From a gamma proteobacterium HTCC2207 (lineage in GTDB: Bacteria > Pseudomonadota > Gammaproteobacteria > Pseudomonadales > Porticoccaceae), in NCBI GenBank assembly GCA_905182275.1, contig CAJJAU010000027.1, positions 1 through 64,000 on the forward strand: a stretch of 64,000 bases of DNA. The letters are read 5' to 3'. Below are positions 50,263-59,083 of the stretch, piece by piece. Position 1 is the first letter of the stretch; each line of letters begins with the position of its first letter. A program made the translations under genes and the position numbers. Below the pieces are notes generated by a model. That model saw only the letters and a program-made list of their open reading frames with translations. It was not told the origin of the DNA and ran no database searches.

Positions 50263-50724
50263 CTATTGATTTCCGTTTTTAAGTAAATCAGCAAGTCGCT
50301 GTTTGTTATCTTGGATATCAGGATTCTGGACTTCTGATACGACAGCCGAACGTCGACTCAAGCCAAAAATAATTACTATTCCGATCAACAAAATGACTAT
50401 TGGCGCAATCCATAATAAGTAGGTGCTTTTGTTAACCTGCGGCCGATAAAGAATAAACTCAGAGTAACGCGCCATAAGATGCTGCTGTATTTCGCCGTCA
50501 GTCATCCCTAGCTCAAGCAAACGCTGCACCTCTGCACGTAAGTCCTGAGAAATAGGTGAGTTAGAGTCGGCAAGGTTCTGGTTTTGACATTTTGGACAGC
50601 GTAACTCCAAAATCATGCTTTGATAACGGGCAGCGTAGGATGGGTCAGAAAAAACCACTAAATCAGAGGTCGCATTCACTGACCCTGACATCAAAAGCAA
50701 GACTAAAAAGACCAAGTTTTTCAT
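50263..50724 (-). CDS. ccmH: Cytochrome c maturation protein CcmH
   Basis: CcmH reduces the cysteines of apocytochrome c before heme ligation. The 153-residue protein has a signal sequence (FLVLLLMSGSVNA), the redox motif LRCPKCQNQNLADSNSPI, and a membrane helix (LLWIAPIVILLIGIVIIF). It is the short (CcmL-like) form, with the TPR part encoded separately as ccmI. It overlaps ccmG by 4 bases. Confidence 0.94.
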   Translation of the reverse strand: MKNLVFLVLLLMSGSVNATSDLVVFSDPSYAARYQSMILELRCPKCQNQNLADSNSPISQDLRAEVQRLLELGMTDGEIQQHLMARYSEFILYRPQVNKSTYLLWIAPIVILLIGIVIIFGLSRRSAVVSEVQNPDIQDNKQRLADLLKNGNQ

Positions 50725-51257
50725 TGTGCTTCGGCCTTCAGCTTCGCGTATAAACCGGCAAATTCATTGCTCCAAACTCGCTCATCAACAACACCGACGC
50801 GGCGATAACGAATCATCCCTTGGGCATCTATAAGAAAGGTTTCAGGGGCGCCATAAACACCCAAATCTATCCCTAGAGAACCTCTCAAATCAAACACGGA
50901 AAACACATAGGGGTCACCGCGCAACGTCAACCACTCAAAAGCATCCGCGCGATTATCTTTATAATTTAAACCAATGATTTTAACCCCACTCTCGGCAAGC
51001 TGATTGAGCATCGCATGCTCAATTCGACAAGCATAGCACCAGGTTGCCCAAACGTTGACCAAGGCCACTTCGCCAATCAACTGCTGCTCGTCTATAAATC
51101 CTTGCTCTGGGTCCAAAGCCTCTAGCCTGAATGCTGGGAAAGGCTCATCCACTAGCGCAGAAGGTAATTCCGTCGGGTCACTGTCCAAGCCAAGTAACAA
51201 CACAACCGAGAGAACAACAAATAAAGCGACAGGAAGAAACAGCGCCAATCTCATCAA
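50721..51257 (-). CDS. ccmG: Thiol-disulfide oxidoreductase CcmG (DsbE)
   Basis: CcmG is a membrane-anchored thioredoxin-like protein that delivers reducing power to CcmH and apocytochrome c. The 178 residues have an N-terminal anchor (FLPVALFVVLSVVLLLG), the active site NVWATWCYACRIEH (WCYAC, the second and third positions varying among bacteria) and GLNYKDNRADAFEWL with YGAPETFLIDAQG containing the cis-Pro. It overlaps ccmF and ccmH by 4 bases each. Confidence 0.94.
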   Translation of the reverse strand: MMRLALFLPVALFVVLSVVLLLGLDSDPTELPSALVDEPFPAFRLEALDPEQGFIDEQQLIGEVALVNVWATWCYACRIEHAMLNQLAESGVKIIGLNYKDNRADAFEWLTLRGDPYVFSVFDLRGSLGIDLGVYGAPETFLIDAQGMIRYRRVGVVDERVWSNEFAGLYAKLKAEAQ

Positions 51258-53236
51258 ACCCGAATTCCTCCTACATTTGATGCCGTAGTTAAACGGCTTT
51301 TTCGGCGTCGATAGCGTTTATCGTTGCCGGCAATTAAACCACCCAGCCCGGCCATAAGCGCGCCCAACCAAATGCAACGTACAAAAGGCTTAACTTGCAC
51401 TCTAATTGCCCAAGCATTGCCGCCGAGTGGCTCACCGAGGGAAACGTATAAATCTCGGGTTAACTTACCGTCGATAGCGGCTTCAGTCATTGTCTGCCCG
51501 GCTGCTTTATAATTGCGTTTCTCTGGCCATAGCGTGGTGATTAATTGGTCACCCACAGTCACCAGTACTTGGCCACGATAGGCAGAGAAATTAGGGCCAT
51601 CCGCAGGCTTCACTCCAACAAATTGGAAGCTATATTCACCTAAGTCTACATGGTCACCGGGGACCATTCGCACATCGCGTTGCAGGTCATAACTCGCACT
51701 GAGACCAACACCCAACACACAGATTGCCAAGCCAGCATGAGCGATCAGCATTCCCCAGTAGCTTCCGGTTAAACCTTTTAAGTTAGACATTTTTCCGTCA
51801 ACTTTTAGCAGTAAATCTTCAGCACTCATAGTGATCACCCAAAAAACCAATATAAGGGTCAATACAGCACTTAGCGAATAACTACTCCAGGATAATTGCT
51901 CGACAGCTAGAGCTGGCAATAACAACCCCAAGACCAGACTAATAAGACCTGGGACAACACCCTTGCGAAGTAATAGCCGAGCATCGGTCCACTGCCAGCG
52001 AGTAAAGCCAGCAAACCCCAAAAACAGCATTAAAACCGTAGTGATGGGTACAAAGAAAAAACTGAAATACGGAGGGCCAACAGAAATTTTACCCAAATCA
52101 AGAACATCTGCCAGCAGCGGATAAAGCGTACCCACCAAAATCATCGCAGTAGCACTAACCAACAACACATTGTTGACCATCAACATGGTCTCTCTAGACC
52201 AACCTTGATAGTCAGACGAAGACCTCATTTGAGGGCCCCGCAACGCAAACAACAGCAGTGATCCGCCGACCACTACAAACAAAAACGCTAAAATAAAAAC
52301 ACCGCGTTCTGGGTCACTGGCAAACGCATGAACGGAAGTAAGAATCCCCGAGCGCACTAAAAACGTGCCCAGCAGGCTTAAAGAGAAGGTAAAGATAGCT
52401 AACAGCAATGTCCAACTACGGAATACGCCACGCTTCTCGCTGGCAGCAATACTATGCATTAACGCGGTACCGATTAACCATGGCATGAACGATGCATTTT
52501 CTACAGGGTCCCAAAACCACCAGCCACCCCAACCTAGCTCATAATATGCCCACCAGCTACCCAAACAGATGCCAACGGTTAAAAACATCCAGGCGGCATT
52601 AATCCAGGGTCGTGCCCACCGTGCCCAGGCGCTATCAAACTGTCCACCAATTAACGCGGCAATGGCAAAGGCGAACGGCACAGAAAAACCCACATAACCC
52701 ATATATAACATGGGTGGATGCACAATCAGACCAAAATCTTGAAGCAGCGGATTAAGATCACCCCCCTCGAGCGGTATCACTGGTAGTATTCGTTCAAAAG
52801 GATTAGAGGTCAGTAGTAAAAAAAGAGCAAACCCAACCGCGATAAACCCCAACACCGAAAGAACTCTGGCCGAAAAAACCAAAGGCATTCTTCGACTAAA
52901 TAAAGCTACCGCAGCGGTCCAACCTGCCAGTATTAAAGCCCATAACAACAATGATCCTTCATGAGCTCCCCAAACGGCGCTCATTTTAAAGCGGTCTGGC
53001 AGCAGGGTATTTGAATTGTTTGCTACATAGGCAACAGAGAAATCATCGTTGAGAAAGGCCATTGATAAGCAGGCGAAAGACAATGCTATAAACACGAACT
53101 GCCCGAACGCCATGGTCTGTCCAAGTCGCATCCAGCTCTGGTAGCCCTTAAACGAACCTACCATTGGCACCAGGGTTTGAAAAACTGCCATACAAAGCGC
53201 AATTATCAATGCAATATGACCCAATTCAGCCGTCAT
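51254..53236 (-). CDS. ccmF: Cytochrome c heme lyase subunit CcmF
   Basis: CcmF takes heme from CcmE and, with CcmH/CcmI, ligates it to apocytochrome c. The 660-residue polytopic protein has about 14 membrane segments and the WWD-domain motif GSWWAYYELGWGGWWFWDPV near residue 235. It also has conserved histidines around IVHPPMLYMGYVG and LLGTFLVRSGILTSVHAFASD. Length is normal. It overlaps ccmE and ccmG by 4 bases each. Confidence 0.96.
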   Translation of the reverse strand: MTAELGHIALIIALCMAVFQTLVPMVGSFKGYQSWMRLGQTMAFGQFVFIALSFACLSMAFLNDDFSVAYVANNSNTLLPDRFKMSAVWGAHEGSLLLWALILAGWTAAVALFSRRMPLVFSARVLSVLGFIAVGFALFLLLTSNPFERILPVIPLEGGDLNPLLQDFGLIVHPPMLYMGYVGFSVPFAFAIAALIGGQFDSAWARWARPWINAAWMFLTVGICLGSWWAYYELGWGGWWFWDPVENASFMPWLIGTALMHSIAASEKRGVFRSWTLLLAIFTFSLSLLGTFLVRSGILTSVHAFASDPERGVFILAFLFVVVGGSLLLFALRGPQMRSSSDYQGWSRETMLMVNNVLLVSATAMILVGTLYPLLADVLDLGKISVGPPYFSFFFVPITTVLMLFLGFAGFTRWQWTDARLLLRKGVVPGLISLVLGLLLPALAVEQLSWSSYSLSAVLTLILVFWVITMSAEDLLLKVDGKMSNLKGLTGSYWGMLIAHAGLAICVLGVGLSASYDLQRDVRMVPGDHVDLGEYSFQFVGVKPADGPNFSAYRGQVLVTVGDQLITTLWPEKRNYKAAGQTMTEAAIDGKLTRDLYVSLGEPLGGNAWAIRVQVKPFVRCIWLGALMAGLGGLIAGNDKRYRRRKSRLTTASNVGGIRV

Positions 53237-53697
53237 AATTTGTCTGCTTTCCGTTTCTGTTTCTGTTTGGCTTTATAGGCAGCATTCATCGATTCAGCAA
53301 CCTCTGGCGGAGTGTACTTTTCATCATGCTTCGCCAACACCTCGGAGGCTTGAAGTACCCTGTTCTGGTCAAGCTTACCCGCCGCAATTGCCGCTTCATT
53401 CTCTGCGAACAAATCGGGTAAAATTCCGGTGTAGCGAATCCCTAAAATGGCACTGCCGTCAGTAACCTCAAAGTTCACCGCTAGAGAGTTGGGATCTCGG
53501 CGCACACTACCTTCTACCACCATACCTCCGGCGCGGATAAAAGTACCTTCGGGAGCCTCTCCCGACAATACCTGAGATGGAGTGTAGAAATAGTTAGCAT
53601 TTTGCCCCAGCATATAGATAATTAATCCAGTAGCGACGGCCGACGCGGCAATTATCATCACCACAATCTGCAAACGCTGTTTACGTAGTGGATGCAT
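53233..53697 (-). CDS. ccmE: Heme chaperone CcmE
   Basis: CcmE binds heme covalently in the periplasm and passes it to CcmF. The 154-residue protein has one N-terminal anchor (LQIVVMIIAASAVATGLIIY), an OB-fold domain with FIRAGGMVVEGSV and VNFEVTDG, and the heme-attachment histidine in AKHDEKYTPPEV. A Lys-rich C-terminus (AKQKQKRKADKL) follows. It shares one base with ccmD. Confidence 0.96.
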   Translation of the reverse strand: MHPLRKQRLQIVVMIIAASAVATGLIIYMLGQNANYFYTPSQVLSGEAPEGTFIRAGGMVVEGSVRRDPNSLAVNFEVTDGSAILGIRYTGILPDLFAENEAAIAAGKLDQNRVLQASEVLAKHDEKYTPPEVAESMNAAYKAKQKQKRKADKL

Positions 53698-53903
53698 TAG
53701 GTACCCTCTTTAACAGCGTCTTGGCGAAGCTGCTCTCTGGACACTTCTCGCGCTATTTCTTTAAACACATTACGTCCCTGCAACAGCGGATTGATGATCA
53801 ACCACGTCATCAACAGCACCGTGACTACAACAGCAGTCCACACATAAGCCCCATGGCCATCCATATTTAGCATGTGGCTAACGTTATCGAACTGAAAATT
53901 CAC
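53697..53903 (-). CDS. ccmD: Heme exporter accessory protein CcmD
   Basis: CcmD is a small membrane protein that helps release heme-loaded CcmE from the CcmABC complex. The 68-residue product has a polar start (MLNMDGHGAYVWTAVVVTVLL is the helix with the typical GHGAYVW opening) and a charged C-terminus with FKEIAREVSREQLRQ. It is short but holds the conserved position between ccmC and ccmE, overlapping ccmC by 4 bases. Confidence 0.9.
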   Translation of the reverse strand: MNFQFDNVSHMLNMDGHGAYVWTAVVVTVLLMTWLIINPLLQGRNVFKEIAREVSREQLRQDAVKEGT

Positions 53904-54667
53904 AATCCTGCTCCTAGAGTATTTTGCGTGGCCTGCTTCACTCGTTCACGCACCCAACTGGTCTTTCGTTCGCGCGCTAATATCTCTACGCGCACCGACA
54001 GTATTAAGGCCACTGCATAAAAACAATAAAAACCTAAGATCATTACCAATAAAGGTTGGAACATATCGGGGTGCATCGAGGGTGCTTCGGTAAAACGAAT
54101 CGTTGCCGGCTGATGCAAGGTGAACCACCAGTCCACAGATTTATAGATGATAGGGATATTGACAGTGCCCACCAAAGCCAATATGGCGCTAGCTTTATTA
54201 CCTACATCCTTGCTGTCAAATGCGTACTGAAGAGCTAGCACACCCAAATACAGAAATAAGAGAATCAACATCGAGGTAACTCGTGCGTCCCAAACCCAGT
54301 AGCTACCCCAGGTGGGCTTACCCCAAACCGCTCCAGTAAATAGCGCCAGAAATGTGAGTACCGCTCCGAGTGGCGCTGCGCATTTCATGACCATATAGGA
54401 TAATTTCATCTTCCAAATCAACCCAATGGCTCCGGCTGTTGCCATTAAAAAATAGCCGGCTAATGCTAAAAATGATGCCGGTACGTGCAGATAGATAATA
54501 CGGAAACTATTGCCCTGTTTGGCGTCTTGAGGCGCAAACGCAAGCCCCCAGACTAGTCCGCCCGCCAATAGCACAAATGTTAGGGCGGCCAACCATGGCA
54601 ACCATCGGCTAGTGGACTCGTAAAACCAGCGCGGCGATCCCATCCTATAAAACCAGTTCCAATTCAT
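53900..54667 (-). CDS. ccmC: Heme exporter/handling protein CcmC
   Basis: CcmC places heme on CcmE. The 255-residue membrane protein has six membrane segments and the WWD-type motif KPTWGSYWVWDARVTSMLI. The flanking conserved His are in YLHVPASFLALAGYF and, later, SVDWWFTLHQPATI. It lies 15 bases after ccmB and overlaps ccmD by 4 bases, consistent with co-translation. Confidence 0.95.
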   Translation of the reverse strand: MNWNWFYRMGSPRWFYESTSRWLPWLAALTFVLLAGGLVWGLAFAPQDAKQGNSFRIIYLHVPASFLALAGYFLMATAGAIGLIWKMKLSYMVMKCAAPLGAVLTFLALFTGAVWGKPTWGSYWVWDARVTSMLILLFLYLGVLALQYAFDSKDVGNKASAILALVGTVNIPIIYKSVDWWFTLHQPATIRFTEAPSMHPDMFQPLLVMILGFYCFYAVALILSVRVEILARERKTSWVRERVKQATQNTLGAGL

Positions 54668-54682
54668 AGTCTAATCTAAGTC

Positions 54683-55360
54683 CTAATTAATCGTCGTCAG
54701 GCGTAACACACTGGAAATCGCCAAGGGACAGAGCGCAATAGCGAGAGCCAGCATAGCACCCAAAATTGCCAATGGACCAGTCCAAGCAAGTCCTTGAATA
54801 CTGTACTGCGCGGTGGCACTGCCAAAAATAATAACCGGCATATAAAGAGGCATCACTATTAGTGTCAACAGCAGCCCGCCTTTGGGCAAAGATACGGTCA
54901 AGGCCGCACCCAAGGCCGCCAGTAGGCTTAGACAGCCAGTACCCACCGCTAAGCCAGCCATCATCGGCAAATAACCGTCAGTGGGTAACGAGAGCAACAG
55001 GCCTAAAAGTGGAGACACCAACGTCAACGGCAAACCCGTGGTCAGCCAATGCGCGGTGACTTTACCCAACACCGGCATGACTATCAACTGTGGGCTGATC
55101 AGCAGTTGCTCCAAAGATCCATCCTGATAATCACTTGCGAACAAACTCTCCGCAGAAAGCAATGTTGCTAAGAGCGCCATAACCCAAATGATACCGGGTG
55201 CAATGTCTTTCAGTAATTCAGCATCAGGGGTTGTTGCCAAAGGGACAAAGGTCGCTGCCATAATAAAAAAGATGAGCGGACTAGCAACCTCTCCTCGACG
55301 CCGATTGATCAGTAACAAATCGCGTCTGAGAAAAGCCCAAAAACCAGTGTTAGAGATCAT
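54683..55360 (-). CDS. ccmB: Heme exporter permease CcmB
   Basis: CcmB is the membrane partner of the CcmA ATPase in the CcmABC complex. The 225-residue protein has six hydrophobic segments, with FLRRDLLLINRRRGEVASPLIFF near the N-terminus, ESLFASDYQDGSLEQLLISP in the middle and LPMTL-like LPLYMPVIIFGSA late. This is the usual CcmB layout. It follows ccmA by 2 bases and precedes ccmC by 15. Confidence 0.94.
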   Translation of the reverse strand: MISNTGFWAFLRRDLLLINRRRGEVASPLIFFIMAATFVPLATTPDAELLKDIAPGIIWVMALLATLLSAESLFASDYQDGSLEQLLISPQLIVMPVLGKVTAHWLTTGLPLTLVSPLLGLLLSLPTDGYLPMMAGLAVGTGCLSLLAALGAALTVSLPKGGLLLTLIVMPLYMPVIIFGSATAQYSIQGLAWTGPLAILGAMLALAIALCPLAISSVLRLTTIN

Positions 55361-55362
55361 TT

Positions 55363-56004
55363 CTAAACTGCTCCCTGAATAGCTTGATCCATTAGGGAGT
55401 AGCGGCGCACCGCTTTCATGGCGACAGGTTGATGTGTTGACAGCACAACCGAACCACCCCCATCGAGATGTTTCTGCATGCAGTCTTCAACCAAGGCTAC
55501 ACCTTGGCTGTCTAGCGCCGCAAAGGGTTCATCCAAAATCCAAAGTTTAGCGTCTGAAATGAGTAATCGGGCTAGTGCCACTCGGCGCTGCTGTCCAGCA
55601 GACAGTCGGTAACAGGGTACATCGGAATAACCTGTCAATTGCACACTGTCCAAAGCCGATAAAAGCTCTTCGCAGACTGTCGAACGGCCCGTCATCCAGC
55701 TAAGATTTTCTTCTGCGCTCAAGGTCACCTTTACCGCAGACTGATGTCCTAAAAAAAGCAGGTCAGAGAGATATTCAAATCGACATTCGGACAGCGCTTT
55801 ACCTCGATAGTAAATATTTCCGCGCGTCGGAGTCAGCGCCGAGGTCAACAGTCGCAATAAGGTTGTTTTACCACTACCGTTAGGTCCTTCTATTTGTAGT
55901 ATTTCACCGTCACTAAGATCCAGACACACAGAGTCAATTATCTGAGTGTCGTCGCGCTCAAAGCACAAATCTTTGACAGATAGAAGGGATGGTCCAACCA
56001 CCAT
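55363..56004 (-). CDS. ccmA: Cytochrome c maturation ATPase CcmA
   Basis: CcmA is the ABC ATPase that drives release of heme-loaded CcmE. The 213-residue protein has Walker A GPNGSGKTTLLRLL, the Q-loop region FLGHQSAVKV, signature LSAGQQRRVALARLLI and Walker B LWILDEPFAALDSQG, then the switch STHQPVAM. It is first in the ccmABCDEFGHI row. ATG 56002-56004 is set by GAGG 5 nt upstream. Confidence 0.95.
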   Translation of the reverse strand: MVVGPSLLSVKDLCFERDDTQIIDSVCLDLSDGEILQIEGPNGSGKTTLLRLLTSALTPTRGNIYYRGKALSECRFEYLSDLLFLGHQSAVKVTLSAEENLSWMTGRSTVCEELLSALDSVQLTGYSDVPCYRLSAGQQRRVALARLLISDAKLWILDEPFAALDSQGVALVEDCMQKHLDGGGSVVLSTHQPVAMKAVRRYSLMDQAIQGAV

Positions 56005-56020
56005 ACAGCCTCAAAATAGA

Positions 56021-56048
56021 ATTATAAAAAGTGTGAGCATTATGCCAA
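56021..56048 (-). promoter_or_regulatory. Promoter of the ccm operon
   Basis: On the minus strand, TTGGCA (56043-56048), a 16-nt spacer and a perfect TATAAT (56021-56026) lie about 18 nt before the ccmA start. The leader would be only about 10 nt, just enough for the GAGG ribosome site. No clear FNR or heme-responsive operator was seen around it. Confidence 0.65.
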
Positions 56049-56162
56049 AAATCAGCATCCATAGGTGGCCTTTGATCAATTTAATTCATAAACAATAGCC
56101 CACAAAGCCACCATCATGGTTCTGCACTGAAAAAACATTATCACGATGTTTCAGAGTTTAGA

Positions 56163-56191
56163 TTGAGGTCGCTACTGTTGAGACTTACAAT
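56163..56191 (+). promoter_or_regulatory. Promoter of cca
   Basis: TTGAGG (56163-56168), a 17-nt spacer and TACAAT (56186-56191) lie 22 nt before the cca ATG. An AAGGA (56198-56202) follows, 11 nt before the ATG. Confidence 0.5.
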
Positions 56192-56212
56192 GGCGAAAAG
56201 GATAATCTAATC

Positions 56213-57442
56213 ATGCAAATCTACCGAGTTGGCGGCGCCGTTCGCGACAAATTACTAAATTACCCCTGCCATGAAAATGACTGGGTAGTGGTCGGTAGCT
56301 CTCCAGAAGAAATGGTAGCCCTTGGCTATAGGCCAGTCGGACAGGATTTTCCCGTTTTTATTGATCCTCGCAGCGGTGAAGAATATGCCTTGGCACGAAC
56401 CGAAAGGAAATCAGGCGTTGGCTATGGTGGCTTCACCTTTCACACATCACCCGACATAAGTCTCGAAGATGACTTAATTCGTCGTGACTTGACCATTAAT
56501 GCAATGGCAGAGTCTGCTGATGGCACTATTACCGATCCCTATGGCGGCCAACAAGATCTTGAGAATAAGGTTTTACGCCACGTCTCAGATGCTTTTGCTG
56601 AAGACCCACTGAGGGTATTACGGGTTGCGCGATTTGCCGCACGCTATGCACATCTTGGGTTTACCCTCGCACCAGAAACACTCCAGCTAATGTGTACAAT
56701 CGTTAATCGTGGTGAAATGACTGCGCTGGTGGCTGAACGCGTATGGAAAGAAACCCAGCGTGCATTGTGTGAACGTTCTCCTGACGTTTTTATAGCAACA
56801 TTGAAGTCCTGTGGTGCGCTGGCCGTGTTATTACCTGAGGTCGAGGCTCTGTTTGGTATTGAACAGCGCGCAGATTTTCACCCAGAGATCGACACGGGCA
56901 TTCATACACTAATGGCACTGCAGCAATCGGCGCTGTTAACCAATAAAGCTACTATTCGTTTTACCGTGCTGGTGCATGACTTGGGAAAAGCCATTACGCC
57001 CAAGGAAATTCTGCCTCGCCATACCGGCCATGAGGCCCGAGGACTGCCCCTAGTCAAACAGGTATGTGATCGATTAAAGGTTCCCAACCAGCATCGCCAA
57101 TTAGCAATGGTGGTGACGGAATATCATTTGATGTGCCACAAGTCACTCGAATTCAAACCAGAAAACTTACTAAAGCTGTTAACGGTTATTGGCGCCCTGA
57201 AGTCTGCGGAAAAACTAGACGACTTCTTACTCTGCTGTATGGCCGATGCAAAAGGGCGAAAAGGGCTAGAAAAGCAAGAATATGCGCCTAATAGATATTT
57301 GCGAGAGGCCCGCGAGGCCGCCATTGCCGTACAAGTAATAGATTTAGTCGCCAATGGTATCAAAGGTGCGGATATCGGAACACAATTAAAGCAACGCCAA
57401 ATTGACGCTTTAAGCGAATTTAAACAACATTATCAGCCATAG
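56213..57442 (+). CDS. cca: CCA-adding tRNA nucleotidyltransferase (multifunctional, with HD domain)
   Basis: Cca adds or repairs the 3' CCA of tRNAs without a nucleic acid template. The 409-residue product has the class II head IYRVGGAVRDKLL, the ENDWVVVG and RRDLTINAMAESADG motifs, then the neck and body. The HD-domain region has FHPEIDTGIHTLMALQQ and FTVLVHDLGKAIT, giving the phosphatase/phosphodiesterase form found in E. coli. It is co-directional with folM, 16 bases downstream, and both face folK-folB-tsaD. Confidence 0.95.
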   Translation: MQIYRVGGAVRDKLLNYPCHENDWVVVGSSPEEMVALGYRPVGQDFPVFIDPRSGEEYALARTERKSGVGYGGFTFHTSPDISLEDDLIRRDLTINAMAESADGTITDPYGGQQDLENKVLRHVSDAFAEDPLRVLRVARFAARYAHLGFTLAPETLQLMCTIVNRGEMTALVAERVWKETQRALCERSPDVFIATLKSCGALAVLLPEVEALFGIEQRADFHPEIDTGIHTLMALQQSALLTNKATIRFTVLVHDLGKAITPKEILPRHTGHEARGLPLVKQVCDRLKVPNQHRQLAMVVTEYHLMCHKSLEFKPENLLKLLTVIGALKSAEKLDDFLLCCMADAKGRKGLEKQEYAPNRYLREAREAAIAVQVIDLVANGIKGADIGTQLKQRQIDALSEFKQHYQP

Positions 57443-57458
57443 AAACTAAGGTATTTAC

Positions 57459-58211
57459 ATGCATTCTGACAACAATCAAATTAGCCCAGTTATCCTAATT
57501 ACCGGCGCAGCACGGCGCATTGGCGCTGTCATTGCCGAGGTGTTTCATAAACAGGGTTATACCATTATCATTCATTACAACCGCTCTGCCGCTGCCGCCA
57601 ACAAGCTTTGCGATCAGCTTAATCAGCAGCGTGCAGACAGTTGTCTGTTAGTGCAAAGCGATCTTAATGACATGAGCGGATTAACTAAAATTGCAAACTT
57701 AGTAGGTTCAGTTGGCCGACTCGATGTCCTGGTTAATAACGCATCTAGTTTTTATCCAACGCCTCTCGCTGATTGCGAAGAGCAGCAGTGGGACGACCTG
57801 ATTAACAGCAATCTGAAGGGTCCATTTTTTCTATCACAAAAACTGGCACCTATGCTCACAGATAGCAATGGAGTCATCGTGAATATCTCCGACATGCATG
57901 CTCGGCAGGCACTTAAGAGCCACCCTATCTACTCGATCGCTAAAGCCGGCAACATCGCCATGACTAAAACACTAGCCAAAGAACTGGGTCCGAACGTTCG
58001 CGTTAACAGTGTCGCCCCTGGAGCAATTCTATGGCCCGAGCACGAGTCTGATGACACCAGCAAACAAAACTCGGTGCTGAGTAAAGTACCCATGGGTCGG
58101 CTGGGAACAGAGTCTGACATTGCTGACACGGTGTACTTTTTAGCGGTCGAGGCAACCTACATGACCGGCCAAACAATCGCGGTTGATGGCGGCAGCTCTA
58201 ACAGTCTTTGA
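57459..58211 (+). CDS. folM: Pteridine reductase / dihydromonapterin reductase-like SDR
   Basis: This 250-residue short-chain reductase has the ITGAARRIGA nucleotide-binding loop, which in pteridine reductases contains Arg (TGxxxRxG), then LVNNASSFYPTPL, catalytic Tyr and Lys in YSIAKAGNIA, and TGQTIAVDGGSS. The Arg loop and NNASSFYPTPL match FolM/PTR1. It reduces dihydropterins in folate or tetrahydromonapterin metabolism by family. The folK and folB genes lie directly opposite, which supports a folate role. It ends 6 bases before the folK stop. Confidence 0.85.
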   Translation: MHSDNNQISPVILITGAARRIGAVIAEVFHKQGYTIIIHYNRSAAAANKLCDQLNQQRADSCLLVQSDLNDMSGLTKIANLVGSVGRLDVLVNNASSFYPTPLADCEEQQWDDLINSNLKGPFFLSQKLAPMLTDSNGVIVNISDMHARQALKSHPIYSIAKAGNIAMTKTLAKELGPNVRVNSVAPGAILWPEHESDDTSKQNSVLSKVPMGRLGTESDIADTVYFLAVEATYMTGQTIAVDGGSSNSL

Positions 58212-58217
58212 GGCGGG

Positions 58218-58727
58218 TTAAACGGGTAATCTTCGGCCTTGCCAGATAAACTCTACCGACCATAGGTTTTGCTTTGATTTGTCGTATTTCTGCCAGTGCT
58301 CAGCATAGGATTTACCGGTCTTAGGGTGAAGTGCTTGCGGCGCAAGGTCTGCCATTGGAAGCAGCACGAATGCATTTTTAAGAATTTCATCTCGCGGCAA
58401 CTCTATGCCGTCTCGGTGCCCACAAATTGCATCAACCGTAAGAATATCAATGTCCAAACTGCGAGGGCCGAAGCGCGCCGCGGTGCGGTCCCGACCATTG
58501 TCGTTTTCTATTGCTTTGAGAATCAGCGATAACTCACCCACTGACTTGTCCGAGTGAATTCCGACCACTAAATTATAGAAATTATCGCCTTCAAAACCCA
58601 CCGAGTCGCTCTCATAGACTGGCGAGAGTAATAGTTCTCTAAATTCGGCATGCAGGGCATCTAACGCCGCCCCTATTCGTATATGGCGATCGATGTTACT
58701 ACCTAAACTCAGGTAGATGAGGGCCAC
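58218..58727 (-). CDS. folK: 2-amino-4-hydroxy-6-hydroxymethyldihydropteridine diphosphokinase
   Basis: FolK transfers pyrophosphate from ATP to hydroxymethyldihydropterin in folate synthesis. The 169-residue product has YLSLGSNIDRHIRIGAALDAL, the active-site stretch RFGPRSLDIDILTVD with the paired Asp, and ELPRDEILKNAFVLLPMADLAP with conserved Pro and His positions nearby. It shares one base with folB. A short C-terminal extension (SVEFIWQGRRLPV) is not part of the core. Confidence 0.95.
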   Translation of the reverse strand: MALIYLSLGSNIDRHIRIGAALDALHAEFRELLLSPVYESDSVGFEGDNFYNLVVGIHSDKSVGELSLILKAIENDNGRDRTAARFGPRSLDIDILTVDAICGHRDGIELPRDEILKNAFVLLPMADLAPQALHPKTGKSYAEHWQKYDKSKQNLWSVEFIWQGRRLPV

Positions 58728-59083
58728 TAGCTGCGCTCTCCACGCTCGATAATAATGCCGACATCCTGCGAGCCTCGCAGTGCTCCAGGCTTACTGACGC
58801 GAAGCTTTAACCAGGGTACCGAGAACTCATTGCGGACAATCGAGGCTATCTCCTCGGCCATGCGCTCCACCAATAAAAATTCACTCGCTTCTATAAAGGC
58901 AATCAAGCGCTTGGCAATCGATTTGTAATTAAGGGCATACTGAATATCATCAGTTTCAGCCGCACGCAAAATATCATGCGCCATTTCCAAGTCGAGACTA
59001 ATTGTTTGCTTAACCTCGCGCTCCCAATCATAGATACCAATAATCGTTTCAATACGCAGGTCTCTGATGTAAACAATGTCCAT
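58727..59083 (-). CDS. folB: Dihydroneopterin aldolase
   Basis: FolB cleaves dihydroneopterin to hydroxymethyldihydropterin and glycolaldehyde, one step before FolK. The 118-residue product opens with IVYIRDLRIETIIGIYDWER, has DDIQYALNYKSIAKRLIAF with the binding Tyr, FLLVERMAEEIA with the catalytic Lys position replaced as usual in context, and LRVSKPGALRGSQDVGI with the Lys of the signature. It overlaps tsaD by one base; plsY, which sits between the two in Pseudomonas, is absent. Confidence 0.93.
   Translation of the reverse strand: MDIVYIRDLRIETIIGIYDWEREVKQTISLDLEMAHDILRAAETDDIQYALNYKSIAKRLIAFIEASEFLLVERMAEEIASIVRNEFSVPWLKLRVSKPGALRGSQDVGIIIERGERS

Noticed and set aside
56064-56084. FNR/ANR-like TTGAT box upstream of ccmA
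   Set aside because: The left half TTGAT matches, but the right half (TTAAT after 4 nt) fits the ATCAA consensus at only two of five positions.
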